A stretch of DNA of 64,000 bases, from the NCBI RefSeq assembly GCF_904848185.1, contig NC_051045.1, forward strand, positions 20,837,332 through 20,901,331, read 5' to 3'. The notes under the pieces are model-generated. The model did no database searches and was not told where the DNA came from. It saw nothing but the letters and a program-made list of their open reading frames with translations. The stretch comes from Acanthopagrus latus. Lineage: Eukaryota > Chordata > Actinopteri > Spariformes > Sparidae. The position numbers and the translations under genes are program-made. Below, in pieces: positions 29,801-43,200 of the stretch. How positions within the stretch are numbered: position 1 is the stretch's first letter; every line of letters begins with the position of its first letter.

Positions 29801-32800
29801 AATGTTTCTATTGAAGCTTGTGTACAAACAGCTTCAGCGAAGGTTTATCAGACAGACAGGGAGACACATACCAGTATGACGATGGCTATAGGACCAGCAA
29901 AGCTCCAGATGAGTTTGTCATAAATGGAGATCCAACAGAAGTCTGGGTTCCCGTATCCCTCTGGGTCCAAGCCCACCGCCAGGCCTGCAGCAAAGAGACA
30001 GACAGTCAGATCAGACAGGGAGATCTCTTCTGAGATCTCTTCTACGGTCGATCAAAGAGAGGAAGGAGACAGGCAGGTGAGCCTGTGACAGCCTGTCTGA
30101 ATGATAGTGGCAGGAAAGGTCAGAGACATATCAAGCTCAGATTAATGCTGAGCATTAGTAAAATAATAATCTTTGATGACAAAAACTCACATTGAGATCA
30201 TCAGCTCCAGGGAAATAACGGCTGTAAATCCTTGATTAAAATGATTGTGTCTTTTAGAGATGTCGATATACCTTAGGTTTTCAGGTTCTTTCCTGATTTG
30301 TACTGGGAACACTGGTATCTGATAATTTATTGTTAGGGTATTAGGGACGGTTTCGTACAACATTTCCAGAGGAGCTAATGGATCTGGCAGATCATGTCAG
30401 GCAGATATCCTCATTAGTAGAGGATAGAAGTCATCTATTTCCTGCTGGCAATTTTAAATCCGATAATTTGTGAATGAGCAAATCAAACTCTGTTCTGAAG
30501 TAGACAAAACACTAAAGTTAAAATCCACATCAGTCTTGGATTTCTATGCAAATCATTTTTACCAAGAATGTTGCTATATTCAGGTATCTGTTTTATCATG
30601 GTGGGTAATTACTTCATCAATTACTTGTGCACAGACACCGGATCAGACATCCAAGAAGGTGCCAGACATGGTCGCTAAGAGACTTCTGGCTGATCCGAGA
30701 AGTCTTTATTCTTTTTGTATCCTCGTTTGGACAGCACTGTCAAGGTTTTGGCAGTTGTAGGTATAAAGAATTTTTAGACTGAATTGCAAAAGTTAGAGAG
30801 ACAGGAAAAGCCTAAATAAAGAGAGGCAGACGCATAATCACACCTCTGGGCCTGAGGAAAAAGGCATGCAACCAGTGTGCGTGTGTATGTGTGTGTGCGT
30901 GTGTGTGTGTGTGTGAGATGGGAGACAGATCCATTCTTGAGGCAAGGTGAGACAGCGGTCGGTGTGTGTGACAGCAACAGATAGAGGGTAGTTGACAGCA
31001 TGTTTGAGTCTGGATGGAAACTGAAAATGTGTTTTTATATGTGTGAGTGTGTGTATGTGTATACAGAGAGAGAGAGAGAAAGAAAGCAGACAGATATATA
31101 TTTACTTACAGTATGTGTCAAGGAAGAAATTGCTTGTGCATGCATGTGAGTGTGTGTGTGTGTGTGTGTGCACGTGCGCTTTACTATCTCTATATTAAAA
31201 TGTCACTGAAACCTTCTTAATTCAAGTGTCAATAGGACACCTTATCTACACAGCCAGACTCACTGTGAATGCGTGTGATGTGTGTGTCTGTGCACACATA
31301 TGTGAGTGTGTATTAATGTGGCGAGCATGTGTTGCATTGTCCGTATAAATACATGCACAGACGTGTTTCCGACAAACATCACACAGATCTGTTGAGTCCA
31401 CACGTGTGCGTGTTACCTGTGATAATGGCGGGCACGCCCCAGCCGATGGCGTAGTAGAACCTCATGGCACCGAAGTTGATGTTGCGCTGCTCCGTCTGCA
31501 TGCGGTAGATATGGAGGCCCTCCACGAACATCCAGGCAAACGTGGACATGAAGAAGTAATGCAGGAGGATGGCAACGACTGTACACAGGAACTGGAGGAA
31601 GAGGGAGAGAGGATGATTAAAAAAGGAAGGCAGCAGAAGAAAGACAGCACCGAAAGAATCATGTTGAAAACAAAAAAAAGGGAAATAGAAGAGGGGCAAG
31701 AGGACGAAAAATGTAAAGAAAATAAGTTTTGAAATAGGAAAATAGGATTCTTTGTATTGATTTTATGATGGCTGCAGAGCAGACATCTTGGTAGGTACCC
31801 ACACAGCACGTGAAGTAAAAGGTGTTTATTAGTTAAGTACAAACACATCTAATGAACTGTTAATGGCAGCAATTCACAGTATATCTCCAGGAAACACACA
31901 TAACTAATATGAATGTCGTTAAAGTGCTGATTTATAGTAATAACTCCTGGGAGTGTGTTCTTAGCCACGATAATGGGTTACACTAAGCACCATTAGGAGA
32001 GGAAAATTACACATATGTAAATGTAGGTTTCATAGTAGTTACGTATCTAAAAGTCTGAAAGTGTTCATGTACATAATGTATTAATAGTAACAGCAAGTAA
32101 AATAAAGAATAACTTAATAATAACAGGACTGATTTGTATGGAGAACTTCATTGTGATGCTGCATGAATGCTGAGAGGATGTCAAATCAGTGTTAAGAGAA
32201 GTTGTAATCCATTCTAACACAGACACCCGAAGTCCATCCAGTCCAACGCCACGGTTTAGAATGTGTATTATCACAAGTAAATCCCATCAGTTTTTGTCAG
32301 GGCAGAATATAAACTTCCACATTACTTTTGTCAGTAAGTGCTGCTGTTTGCTTTGGCAGCAATGCTGAACGTCCCCATGAATAATGCAGAATATTGGCAT
32401 TTAAGCTTTCTGAGAAATTACCCTCAGGCGGCAGTCGAGCTTGTCTGGAGTGGTTTATTTGAACTGTGGAGCCTTAAGACTGTTCTGTTAGTCGGACCAG
32501 ATGGGAGTGATGCCATTCAAACTCAAGAGGCACTGAATCACAGCCCCAACACATCTGACAGTAAAAGTCATCCTCTTCTAAGGGAGCTGTGTGGACGTTT
32601 GTCAGAAGTAAGAGCAAAATCTAATCTGAGCACAGGAGACAGTCTGAAAACTCACAGGTCTGTCAGTTAAAATAGATGTTTTCTGGCAAGTGATGCCAGG
32701 AAACAAAGCGAGCTTTGAGCTTTCCAAGCAATGCATTGATACCAACAAAATGAAGTGAGAACTAACAGTAGTCGGGTGTGAGTTGTTCACTTGCAGCCAT

Positions 32801-33454
32801 ATGTGTTCTTAACCAATACAAAACACCTAGTGGAGCAGGTTACAGTTTAAAAAGCACAAGCAGTTTGTGCTGTCTCCCTGTCTGCCAAAATCTTTCAATC
32901 AGCTAACTAAATACTTTGCTGAATGAGTGAACTTCTTGTGAGTTTTTACAAGGTCTGCTTGCTCTAAACGTGTGACTGTATCCTACTCTCAACACAGACA
33001 CCTAAACACTCATGACAAAAGGCTCATGTTGGTTTGATTCAGGTTGCAGGTTGGGCTAACTCGTAATTGCACATGACGACCTAAACAAATTAGTATCAAA
33101 AGTATCAAATTAAAGATTTTCCACTGCAATTTGTTTACAAGAAAACCGACCATACATTTGATTAAATCATCACAAAGCTGTTAGTCACCGATGGCTTTCG
33201 ATGAGAGCAGGTGAACATTTAATATGTTAATGTAAAAATGCGACTCTCTCCACCCTCATGAACTCCTATGAAGGAGAAACACTTCACTCAAGAAACACTG
33301 AGCACTTCACATCTTTAAGTGAAGGCATGCAGACCTGTAAGTCTCAGTTTTGAAGGTTCAAAGAAGCTCAGTACAAATTCCTAACGACACGACCGGAGTC
33401 AGAAATAGCAGCAGCATTGGCAGGAATACAGCCAGACGATGAATTTCACACTCC

Positions 33455-33489
<35 letters not shown>

Positions 33490-36296
33490 AAACACACAGG
33501 AACACAAACACTACAAGTTACACAGGAAAAGCTAGAAAGACTGAAATATGCAAAAGCGTGGACCGCTGTGAGCGCTAACATGCTCTCCCAAGCATGATGT
33601 ACATGAATTAGAGAACATATTGTTCAGCTAGCAGTAAGCAGTTGCACTGTAAGACCCTTACAGTCGACTGTGTGGGGGATACGGCTTAATTAATTGGATT
33701 TCATGCTGAGTGAGCACATATTTTCAGTATCCTCTCTCCAAGACTCACTGCTCTTTAAACACACTACTACACATTAATGATATAACAGAGTGGAGAAAAG
33801 AAGGACAGAGGAGAGGTAAAAGTATAGGAAACATTTGAGCACACCAGAAAGTGTGCTTCACAGTGTAAAAAAAAGACATATGATGCACAAAGTGAGCAGG
33901 AAGGAGTGATACAGAGGACATAAAAAAAAAGTAGCAATTTGTGATACTGCTTTGGAAAATGTCTGGATGTGACCTATACTACTGTTCAGAAATGGTAGAT
34001 ATTTATAATTTATCCACTACTAGTGGCAAGCACATCGTAATGTCTATAAAGTGTGGCTAATATGATAAAAAAAAATAAATACTGTTTGCTCTTTTCCCCA
34101 AAAGGGAGGCAAACAAGCTCAAGGCATCATAAACAAGCAGAGCAACAGCGACATGAGCACACAACCTCCCCCGGTGTCTACCTGTTGTTCAGTCTGATTG
34201 ACCCCGAGCAGAAACACCAGCTCCGACAAAAACATGGCCGCCGCTGTGTTCGAATGGATGCTCCTGGTGTTGGACTTGAGGCCTCGGAGGCAGGAGAGCA
34301 CCAGGACGGTGAGGAGGAGGGCCAGCATGGAGACGCACAGAGAGGTGTATGTGACCAGCGCCAGCGTCTCCAGATCTCCCTCCAGCTGCTGCTCACAGAG
34401 GTGAGGGAAGGGACGAGGGGTGGAGAGAAGGCAGAGAGAGGGCGTTATTGGAGTTATAGTATTTTGGTGGGAGTAGATGGAAAAAAAGGCGGAAAGGAGA
34501 AGAGCAGTATTGGAAGAAGAAAAATGTGATGGAAAAAAAAAAAGGCAGCCACAGGTGAGGTAAGATGCTAGATGAAAGCGAATCATTTCAAAGCGCTGAA
34601 ATGCTGCTTCTTCAGTCTGGGCCACTGTTAGCTCTCCTATGCCTGTCCTCCTATAATAACTACAACAGTGATGTTCAATTATTCGGGAAGCGAGTACACG
34701 GGCTGAAGAAACACAAGCTGAACCAGCCTCTACAAACATTTGACTACACAGAACACCGGCCAGCTTGTAACGCTAAATATCAAAAGGCCTCCATAACACT
34801 GAGAACCCCGTCCCTCTGTATGTAAGCTGTTTAAACTGCACTTTATTTAAGAGAGAAAATTAAAGAAAGCCTAATAGACATTTAAAAATAAAAATCTCGA
34901 TTAATCAAGCAACAGAGCCAGCAAACTGATAAACCGTTTCCAATGTGTCATAGGAAAACAGAATCAAAATAATCATTGTGCACAGAAACACATTTGCTGC
35001 CAGCACACATAAATGACTTCACAAATTCAGCCATTTAAAGATGAATGAATGGATGGAAATGGGATGCTCTCCTTCTCATTGCTGTGGACTAACACTGAGG
35101 GGGTAAACATCTTATTGAAGTGCTTGAATCAATATAAATCATATGCCTCTGGATATGCATAGCTTCCCAATCCATCCCAAGGCATGAGGTTTCCTGTCTG
35201 TATCTCTCTCTCTGTCTGACAAACCTCTGATACATCATCACTTAGTACACCGCACTGAGATGGGCAGAGGCTTTTCATTAAACCATGAAAATCTTCTACA
35301 GCTGTAACAAGGCTTCCTTTAGGTTTCAGAGTGTCAGTCAGGGTTTAAGTCTGCAGGATTTCAAACTTTCACACAGACTGAATCCGACAATTACTGGCTA
35401 AGATGTTCGCATGGAAAAAAAAAAAGACAAAGAAAGAAGACCGACACACGGTTAAACACAAACAGGTACGGTATGTCTACACAGCAGTGTCACTGATAGG
35501 AAATACAGAATGAATCCGCTACAATTCTAATCATGATAGAGAGGTGTTTAATTTAATTAAGTGAGCATAACTATGTGGCTCATGTGCGTGAGCAGTTCTC
35601 CACTGACAGATCACTAACCTCTCTCTGTGAGCTGTCCATCAGCACGCCGAAGGTGCCCAGTCTCTGGCACTGACAGCGGACATGAGAGGTGTTCCTGTAC
35701 ACGACCATACAGTCCCTGACTGTCCAACAACCTCCTATCTCATACCTGCAGAGAGAGACAGAGGGTTCATTTCATGACGAAAAGACTGACTATATACTAA
35801 TAAAAAAATATATATGTTTGTATCATGTGTGTCTAGTCATTAACATTTCAGAAGCAGAGTAAGGGTTTCTGGCACCAGTTCATCTACTTCAAAGTGCACG
35901 GAGAAGGGACAAGAATAGGGCTGCACAAGATATTGTTTCAGCATGACATTGCAATGCGCAAATAATAGATTAATCTATAGGAGAAGTCTTTTTGATATTA
36001 GATCATTTAGTCCAGTTGGGATCTTGGATACAGTGGACTTGATCATTTTATCAAACAAAGCAGTGCCTAAAATCCACTCCCGTACAGAATTAACCCAATC
36101 ATCCGAGAAATTATAACTTTTTCCAAATAAAGCTGTGCAGATATGTGGACTGGTTTCAGCTATATTGATACAAATATTATCTTTGTGAAGACAGTGTAGA
36201 CTCATTGAATTTCAGTTCTATCAACATTATCATTGCGGTGTAAAGCATCGTATACCATCACAAGAAAGGTAACAATGACCAGCCCTAATTAGTGGC

Positions 36297-36334
<38 letters not shown>

Positions 36335-38800
36335 TCATGTTCAATCTGTACTCACTGACTGCTGTAGTTCCACTGCACACACAGTGGCTTGCTGCGATTG
36401 GCCGTCTCCAGCAGCCTGAATTCAAGCAGGATGGGCTGGTCCAAGTGTCCTCTGACAAACGTCTGGTTGTTGTAGACCGAGACACTGACCACCGGGGAGT
36501 TCATTACCGGGTGTCTGGGAAGCCTGGAAGAGACAGAGTGCAGAGTTACTGTACATCTGCTTGATCACACATAAAGTAGAGCCTGATGTCCCTGTTAGGA
36601 TGGTTAAAATGGTGAAGGCACAATGAGCATAGAGGTGTCCGACTGGTATACTAGACACAAGTCTTTAATGACTGTTTATTGACACCCGCTGAATACTGGA
36701 CGGTTTGTTGCTTTGTAATTAGGCCCGGAGGTGCGGTGAGGAAGAGCAGAGGGGGGGAGTTGTGGGGGGAGAGGAGAGGAGAGGCGAGGAGAGGAAAGGA
36801 GAGGCAATGCGTGGAGAGGAGAGGTAGGGGGAAAAAAAGGCAAAGAAACCCTGAGAAAGATAGATGTAGAGAAGGTGATATCACAGGATGTTAGTCAACC
36901 TAGAAAACTGACTACGATTCTGATTGTCAGTTCACTTTTTTTTTCTTTCTGTTTTCACTCCCTCGGCTATGAGGATTGGCTACTTTTGTGCCTGTTTCAT
37001 ATCGTTGTCAATAGAGGATCTTTGGGGGATTGGTAAGAAGATGTCACCTCGGCATTTTACAGACTAAACGATTAGTGGCATTCATTATCATGTTTTGATC
37101 ATTGATAAAATACTTGCTACTGCATAAAAGATGCATGGTTAACACACATCCAGCATGCCTCCCTCCTCAGAGGGTTCAGAGCTGCTGTAATCAGATTATT
37201 AATGCTCTCTGATTGATTCTCACCTCACTCCTCGCCGGTCTGTGTGGTACTTGGGAGGGAGGGCAGCGCCCAGACTGCGATAGATCAGCATGATGACGAT
37301 GGTGATGGGCTGCTCGGGCATCGAAATAGAGCGTCTGGCTGCGGTGTATTCTCCCGTCTGATTGGCTGGGATGCTGACAGGTTCAGGGGAAGCATTCTGA
37401 GGGGCCAAGGCTGAAATGGGAATGTCAGCGTGAGCATTTTCTCTTATTCTCATCAACTTACACTCTCAAACCTTTGACTTGATTTGTGCGTGTGTTCTTA
37501 CGATCTTTCTCCGTCCGCTCCTTCTCCTTCCAGTTGTGCTGCTGCTGTCGCTGCGACACCAGGGCGGCAGGAGGAAGTATCACATGTGTGTACGGATCCC
37601 ACAGAGCCTGACCACGAAACAGGGTGGTGTGGTAACGTGGGAAACGCCGCCGTACATGCGTCCGGTTCTCCACGCGGTCGAGGTTCATGACTGACAGGGA
37701 AAAAAAAAAAAAGGCAGCAATCAACACATGTTTGTTTGTTTGTTTGTTAATGTACACTTCGCAGAAGTCATATTTATTTGATGATTCGTTGATATAATTA
37801 CCAAAAGGTGACCACAGGTTGCCTTCTCAGTATTTCTCATGATATTTGCTTCTTGTTGTAAAGAGGCTACAGACAGCCGAAGTCCTGCCCACTATTTCAA
37901 ACTAACCTCTGTTCCAACAACCTTGACCAGACAAAAGTATATTCTCAGAGGGTTCTTGTCATTGGTTCATATTGTAAGATAAATGACTACCTATTACTGC
38001 ACAGCACATTACAGTTGAGTACTTTATCATTTTAATAGAGATAAAACAACTATTATCTTTGCAGCACTCAACAACAGCATTCTGTACACTGTATACCACA
38101 AGCTACAGTAAAAAGCTGGTTGAGGCATGACAGCAGCAGTGCTGTGTTGAGACCCTGCAAATTAAGCTGTCTTTTATCTTTATCATCAAGATGATGAAAT
38201 GTTAAAATCTTACAAGCAAGATCAGCGTAGTTCAGAAGAAAAATTACGCACACCTCGCACACATTAAGCGATGAAAGCTCCTGGGACAGAAGTTTAACCA
38301 GAAGTGAAGGAGGTGGGGGAGGATTTCTGTCTCTCTGTCATTATTACCCATCCTCTCCCTGAAGAACTGAATGTGGGAAATCGCTTGGCAACTCTGCCTT
38401 GCTGGAAAAACTGCGTACTTTACTTAAAACACTCATCCACTTGAATGCCTGCTGAAGACGCTGAAACATTTCTCAAATAAAACGCACAACGGGAGAGGAA
38501 AAAACACATTAGAACCGTCCAGCAGCCACACTTGGTTTAACTGGTCCAAAGCCGCATAAGCTAGAGTGGACTTTAAGCTTTCTGACAGCTGACGGCCACA
38601 ACATTATGGTGACTCTTGATCTGCCAATTTTCATTCAAACTCAGGTAGTTGGTGCAGGGTCGTTTACTTCCTCTTAACTCAAAAATACAACTCATTTTCC
38701 CTTTCACAAACAATTTAAGAAGAAACCTGAACTGCCTGTGTCAATAAACCAATTCACTCTCAGTGGAATTCAGAGTTTAAAGAGCCAATATCAAATCCAT

Positions 38801-38842
<42 letters not shown>

Positions 38843-39209
38843 ACACAGTCGTATTATGGGAAATGAGGTGGCGAACAGGAAGTAGTCAATAGTCACATAG
38901 TCAATGTGGAGTGTTCAATAATGAGCGAACACTTGATCCAGAAAACAGAAGTGGAACAGCACTCAATGCAGACGGACGAGTATAGAGTGTGTGAGTGTTG
39001 GTGTGTGCAGAAATAGTGCACGTTTTTTTTAGTCTGTCCATGGAGAAACAACAGGTGTATCTGTAAGATAAAACATAGGATTTGGCAGTCTAATGACTGG
39101 CAACAACAACAATAAAAACCTTTAAAAAGGAACTTATTGGAAGCTCCCACATCGGTCTGTTTCAAGTCAATCCATATCCTTTCCCTGGTTATTTAGCTGA
39201 GATCATTGG

Positions 39210-39298
<89 letters not shown>

Positions 39299-40001
39299 TG
39301 TGCGTGTGTGTTTGTGTAGGAGTGTGAAATTTAACGTTGGCTCTATTTCTTATTCCTTCTGCTGTCACTGCTGTTCCCACTCCTCTGCTGTCTGTCTGGG
39401 AATCTGCATCAGGCTGCTGGTTTAAAGTTGTTTAACAACAGTTTGGGTGTTAATCCAAAGTGGAAGCATGTACAGTGACGTGAAAGAGCAATGAAACACA
39501 GACAAAGAAGACATAAAACCAGCCATGTCACGGTCTCAAGCTCATTTGGTATATTTTCTTCCGGTCTGAGATGAATTGTGTTACCGATCTACACTGGTAG
39601 AAGCTGGTGAGGCCAGATACACTAGGTGGAAACTTTGATTAGTTTTTGAGCGTACATTATTTTAAAGGAATTCTGTGTGTGTGTGTGTGTGTGTCTGTCT
39701 GTCTGTCTGTGTAGCTAAGAGCATTAACTGAGTGTGAAATTCATTGTCTGGCTTCATCCCTGCCTGAGCTGCTGCTGCTGCTGCTATTTCAACACCTATT
39801 GTTGTATGTGGTCCAGATTATTTAACAGTGCAGAGTGAAACGCACGAGTGACAGGACGGCAGAAAAATGAAATGACGGATTGCCACACCTACGCACAGTA
39901 CACGTCAAGGTGTGAGTGAGTTTTTCATTTACGGCAAATGCTAAAAAAAACCTGAAAAGCAGTTTCATGTTGTGTTCAGTAATTCTGTGTGTGTCCATCA
40001 C

Positions 40002-40058
<57 letters not shown>

Positions 40059-40200
40059 GGCATCTGTAAATATAAATGATGTGTATTGGCCAGTGCTACA
40101 GCACGTTAGGCTTTTTTGTATGTGTGCCAGAAGCATTATCTGCTTTGTATGTGTGTGTGTGTGTGTGTGTGTGCATGTATGTATGTATGTATGTGTGTGT

Positions 40201-40243
<43 letters not shown>

Positions 40244-43200
40244 AGTGTGAAATTCCTCTCTCTGTGCTGCTGCCAGCGCTCTGGCGGTGCCATCATAATT
40301 TGCATTAACACTGTTCATCTCCCAGTTTCACAATGAGTCATTCTAGCTGATTTCACAGCAGTGATTTACAGTATTATGAGAAAAGCACAGCAAATCGTCT
40401 GTAAAGATTAAGATTTTATTACTGTCTTATTCTGTTATGGGGTCTTACTGGGGATTAGCTCTTGTGTTTTAGGGACAATAGCTGCGTGTGTGACATCCTT
40501 CCAAACTCACCTAAGTTTGGGGCAACCAGCGCCACAGGGTTGAGGTAGGTGAGCTTCATGTTCTGTGCCAGGGTCTGGGCGTACTGCTCCAGCAGCTCCG
40601 TCAGCTCTCCTGGGCCGCCGCCTGGGATGTGGTTCTGACTCTGAGCGAGAGCCCGCCAGAGCCCAGAGGTACTGGGACCCAACAGCACGCTGCAGCCCCG
40701 GACAACGTTCTGGAAGAAAGCGAAAGGAAATCATTTTTAATCTGATTTTTTTTCTTTCTGTGGAGTCATCGTCCACAAGCGCTCATGCATTTGAGAAAAG
40801 GGAAAAGAAAACTGTCTGGTGGAAGAAAAGGTTTAAAGTTATCAAATGTGTCCATATCCTGGATCAGGAAAGGGAAAGAGAAGTGAGGGGGAAAGAGGAT
40901 ATTTTTTCTGTCAGGACGTAAGCTACAACTAGCCGAAGACTGGAAAAAGATTTGAAAAATATCAAATATTCATTGTAACTGTGTAATAAATGACCTTTTA
41001 CAGCGGGGGTCGTCATCCCAGAACTCTGAGATACAGAACCTGCAGGTTTGCATGGCGGCAACAAGCAAGAAGGATTTACACCTTGATGAACATGTGAGCA
41101 CTGCTGCTGAGTGACAGAAATACAGTTCAAATCGGTATGCATATCAAATCATTATCAGTTCTTTTCTTTTGTAAGGACTATGATCAAGGTGGTTATGAAG
41201 GTGGATGTGGATGAAAGACGAACATATTGCGAGAGAGAGGAGTCTTAATAAAGCCTCAAACCCACGCACCGAGCCAACAGCAACCAATGTCAGGGTGGTG
41301 AGGAGCGGAGCAAAATAAACTGATAACTTGATATAGAGCCATAGACATCTGATGATGCATTGCAGCATTGTAAAATATTTTGAGGATGCTGAACCTAAAG
41401 CCTAATACAGCGAGTAAAAAAAGAAAAAAAAAAACTTGAGTTTGTTACAGATTCTAGTCGAGGAGAGAGGATGTTAGATTTCAGCGTCCTTGCAAAGCCT
41501 CGTCAGGCTGCTGTGACCAGGACCACAAGCCAAAAAATTACACACAGAGCTGAAATGTAACATCCAAAAAGGTCTTGGCCTCAATTATAGCTAGTTTCAC
41601 CCTGGTGATGTGGACATGTATGCACAGTGGCTCAGTTTCCGTGCGTTTCATGGAATATTTGTGACTCTGAATCGAGGGCTGTCAGAGACAGTTAAGACTG
41701 CGCAGTCTTGTAAAATGTTCTGAACAAACAAAGAGTAATATCAGAGAGAGAGAGAGAGAGACACTGCAGTCTTGTAGTCTGACCGCTTCAAACACAATAA
41801 AGCACTGCAATCTCACATGATGCTCTGGGGAAGAAAAATCCTTCAGACCAACAAGCAAAATTATACACAGTGCAGTACAGGGGAGAATGAAATGAAGTGT
41901 GGAGAGTGTATGAGAGAGAGAGACAAAGCCACAGGAAACAGGTTCCGTTCTGTTCAGATGAAGGGAACAGAGAGAAAGTTGGACGAGAGAAATAAACAGA
42001 AATACAGATGTGATGAGGTGGAAAATGTGGAAAGAAATTGTTGTAGGCACAAGACAGAGACAGGAGAAAATGGGCGATTTGGTGGCATCACAACAGACAC
42101 AAACACAGCCTTGGATTGGGGACAACTGCTGCTGAACTAATGCTCAAATGTAACAAGTTTTAAACAACTCTTTCGCTGACTTCATTCGTCAGTCTGTTAC
42201 TTTCCCTGAAGTTATAGCGACAGGCGGCCGATTGACAGGCAACATTTCCATTAGTAAAATTAACAATGTGTCTGGATTTGAACATTGTTGGAAACGTTTA
42301 TAATAATCCAAGTACACAAGTCAGCTGCTCAGACTCAAATGTTCAGAAAGGTTTCCAGACATTTCAATGCAGAAATGTAACAAATCACAGTTCAGAAATG
42401 ATTGATGAATCATGTTTAACATTTTATGAGGTGTGACATTTTCTACCGTTGGAGCTTTCGATGACATTGTGGTGATTTATCTTGAAAGAAGAAGTCAAAC
42501 GTGTCTCATCAGTTGATTACTGTTTTCGGAGCCATTGTGGCACACTGTGGCAGATGATGCAACACAGTACACATTGTGACGGGAGGGACTGGAGAGCTTG
42601 AAGAATGTGAAAAACACAGCTGTGCCTATCCATTGTTTCTGAACAAACATGCGACAATTGGTTCCTTTTACTTAAAAAGCACATTAAACATGCCCGGTCC
42701 AGCTTCCATCATTTGTTTGAAATTAAGTCAATATCTCTCAGTGAGAAATGTCTTAACACTGCACGAGCTCATGTGGCCAGTGTTTGTCGATCGAAAGTAA
42801 AAGAGTGATAAACAGGGAAGACCAACAAAAGGAGAGGGCTTTTAAAGAGGTAGCAGATGTCAGGATTACAGACAGAGAACGAGGCGCAGGCGTCACACAG
42901 GCAGCATGGACGACAGACTGGAACATAATGCTAGTTCAATCACTTCCACAAACAGATTAGACTGTATGTGCCACTCAAACATGTTGTCTCATCCAAACTG
43001 TTTGGGAACAAATGGCTTTCATTAAGATTCTCATTTTCATTAATTCAGTATCCCTTCTCACCCCCCAGACTTCACATGAGCATTTTGCCAGAGGGAATTC
43101 AAGATGTGTTTAATGGCTGTCGCAGAGCGTGACACCTGAGTTCTCTTTCATTTTAAGACACACGTGTCACATTTCTGCTCTGTACTTCATGAGACACGAG

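Larger units (their letters stand above)
37691..40510 (-). other. celsr3: celsr3 intron rich in GT repeats
   Basis: A 2.8-kb intron. It holds a (CA)n tract near 38802-38833 and three direct copies of the GT-linked repeat unit between 39211 and 40290. The left half is AT-rich and unique. Confidence 0.8.

Noticed and set aside
34053..34529. A 158-codon plus-strand frame
   Set aside because: Antisense to the TM1-TM2 exon and its flanking purine-rich introns.
35619..35745. Apparent phase mismatch between the GPS exon and the TM1 exon
   Set aside because: A base-by-base recount of the exon end (TCACAGAGAGAG|GTTAGT) showed phase 0; there is no frameshift.
38800..40290. CRISPR-like array, because of regularly recurring GT units
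   Set aside because: Units are microsatellite tracts of uneven length and spacing in a vertebrate intron; there are no unique equal-length spacers.
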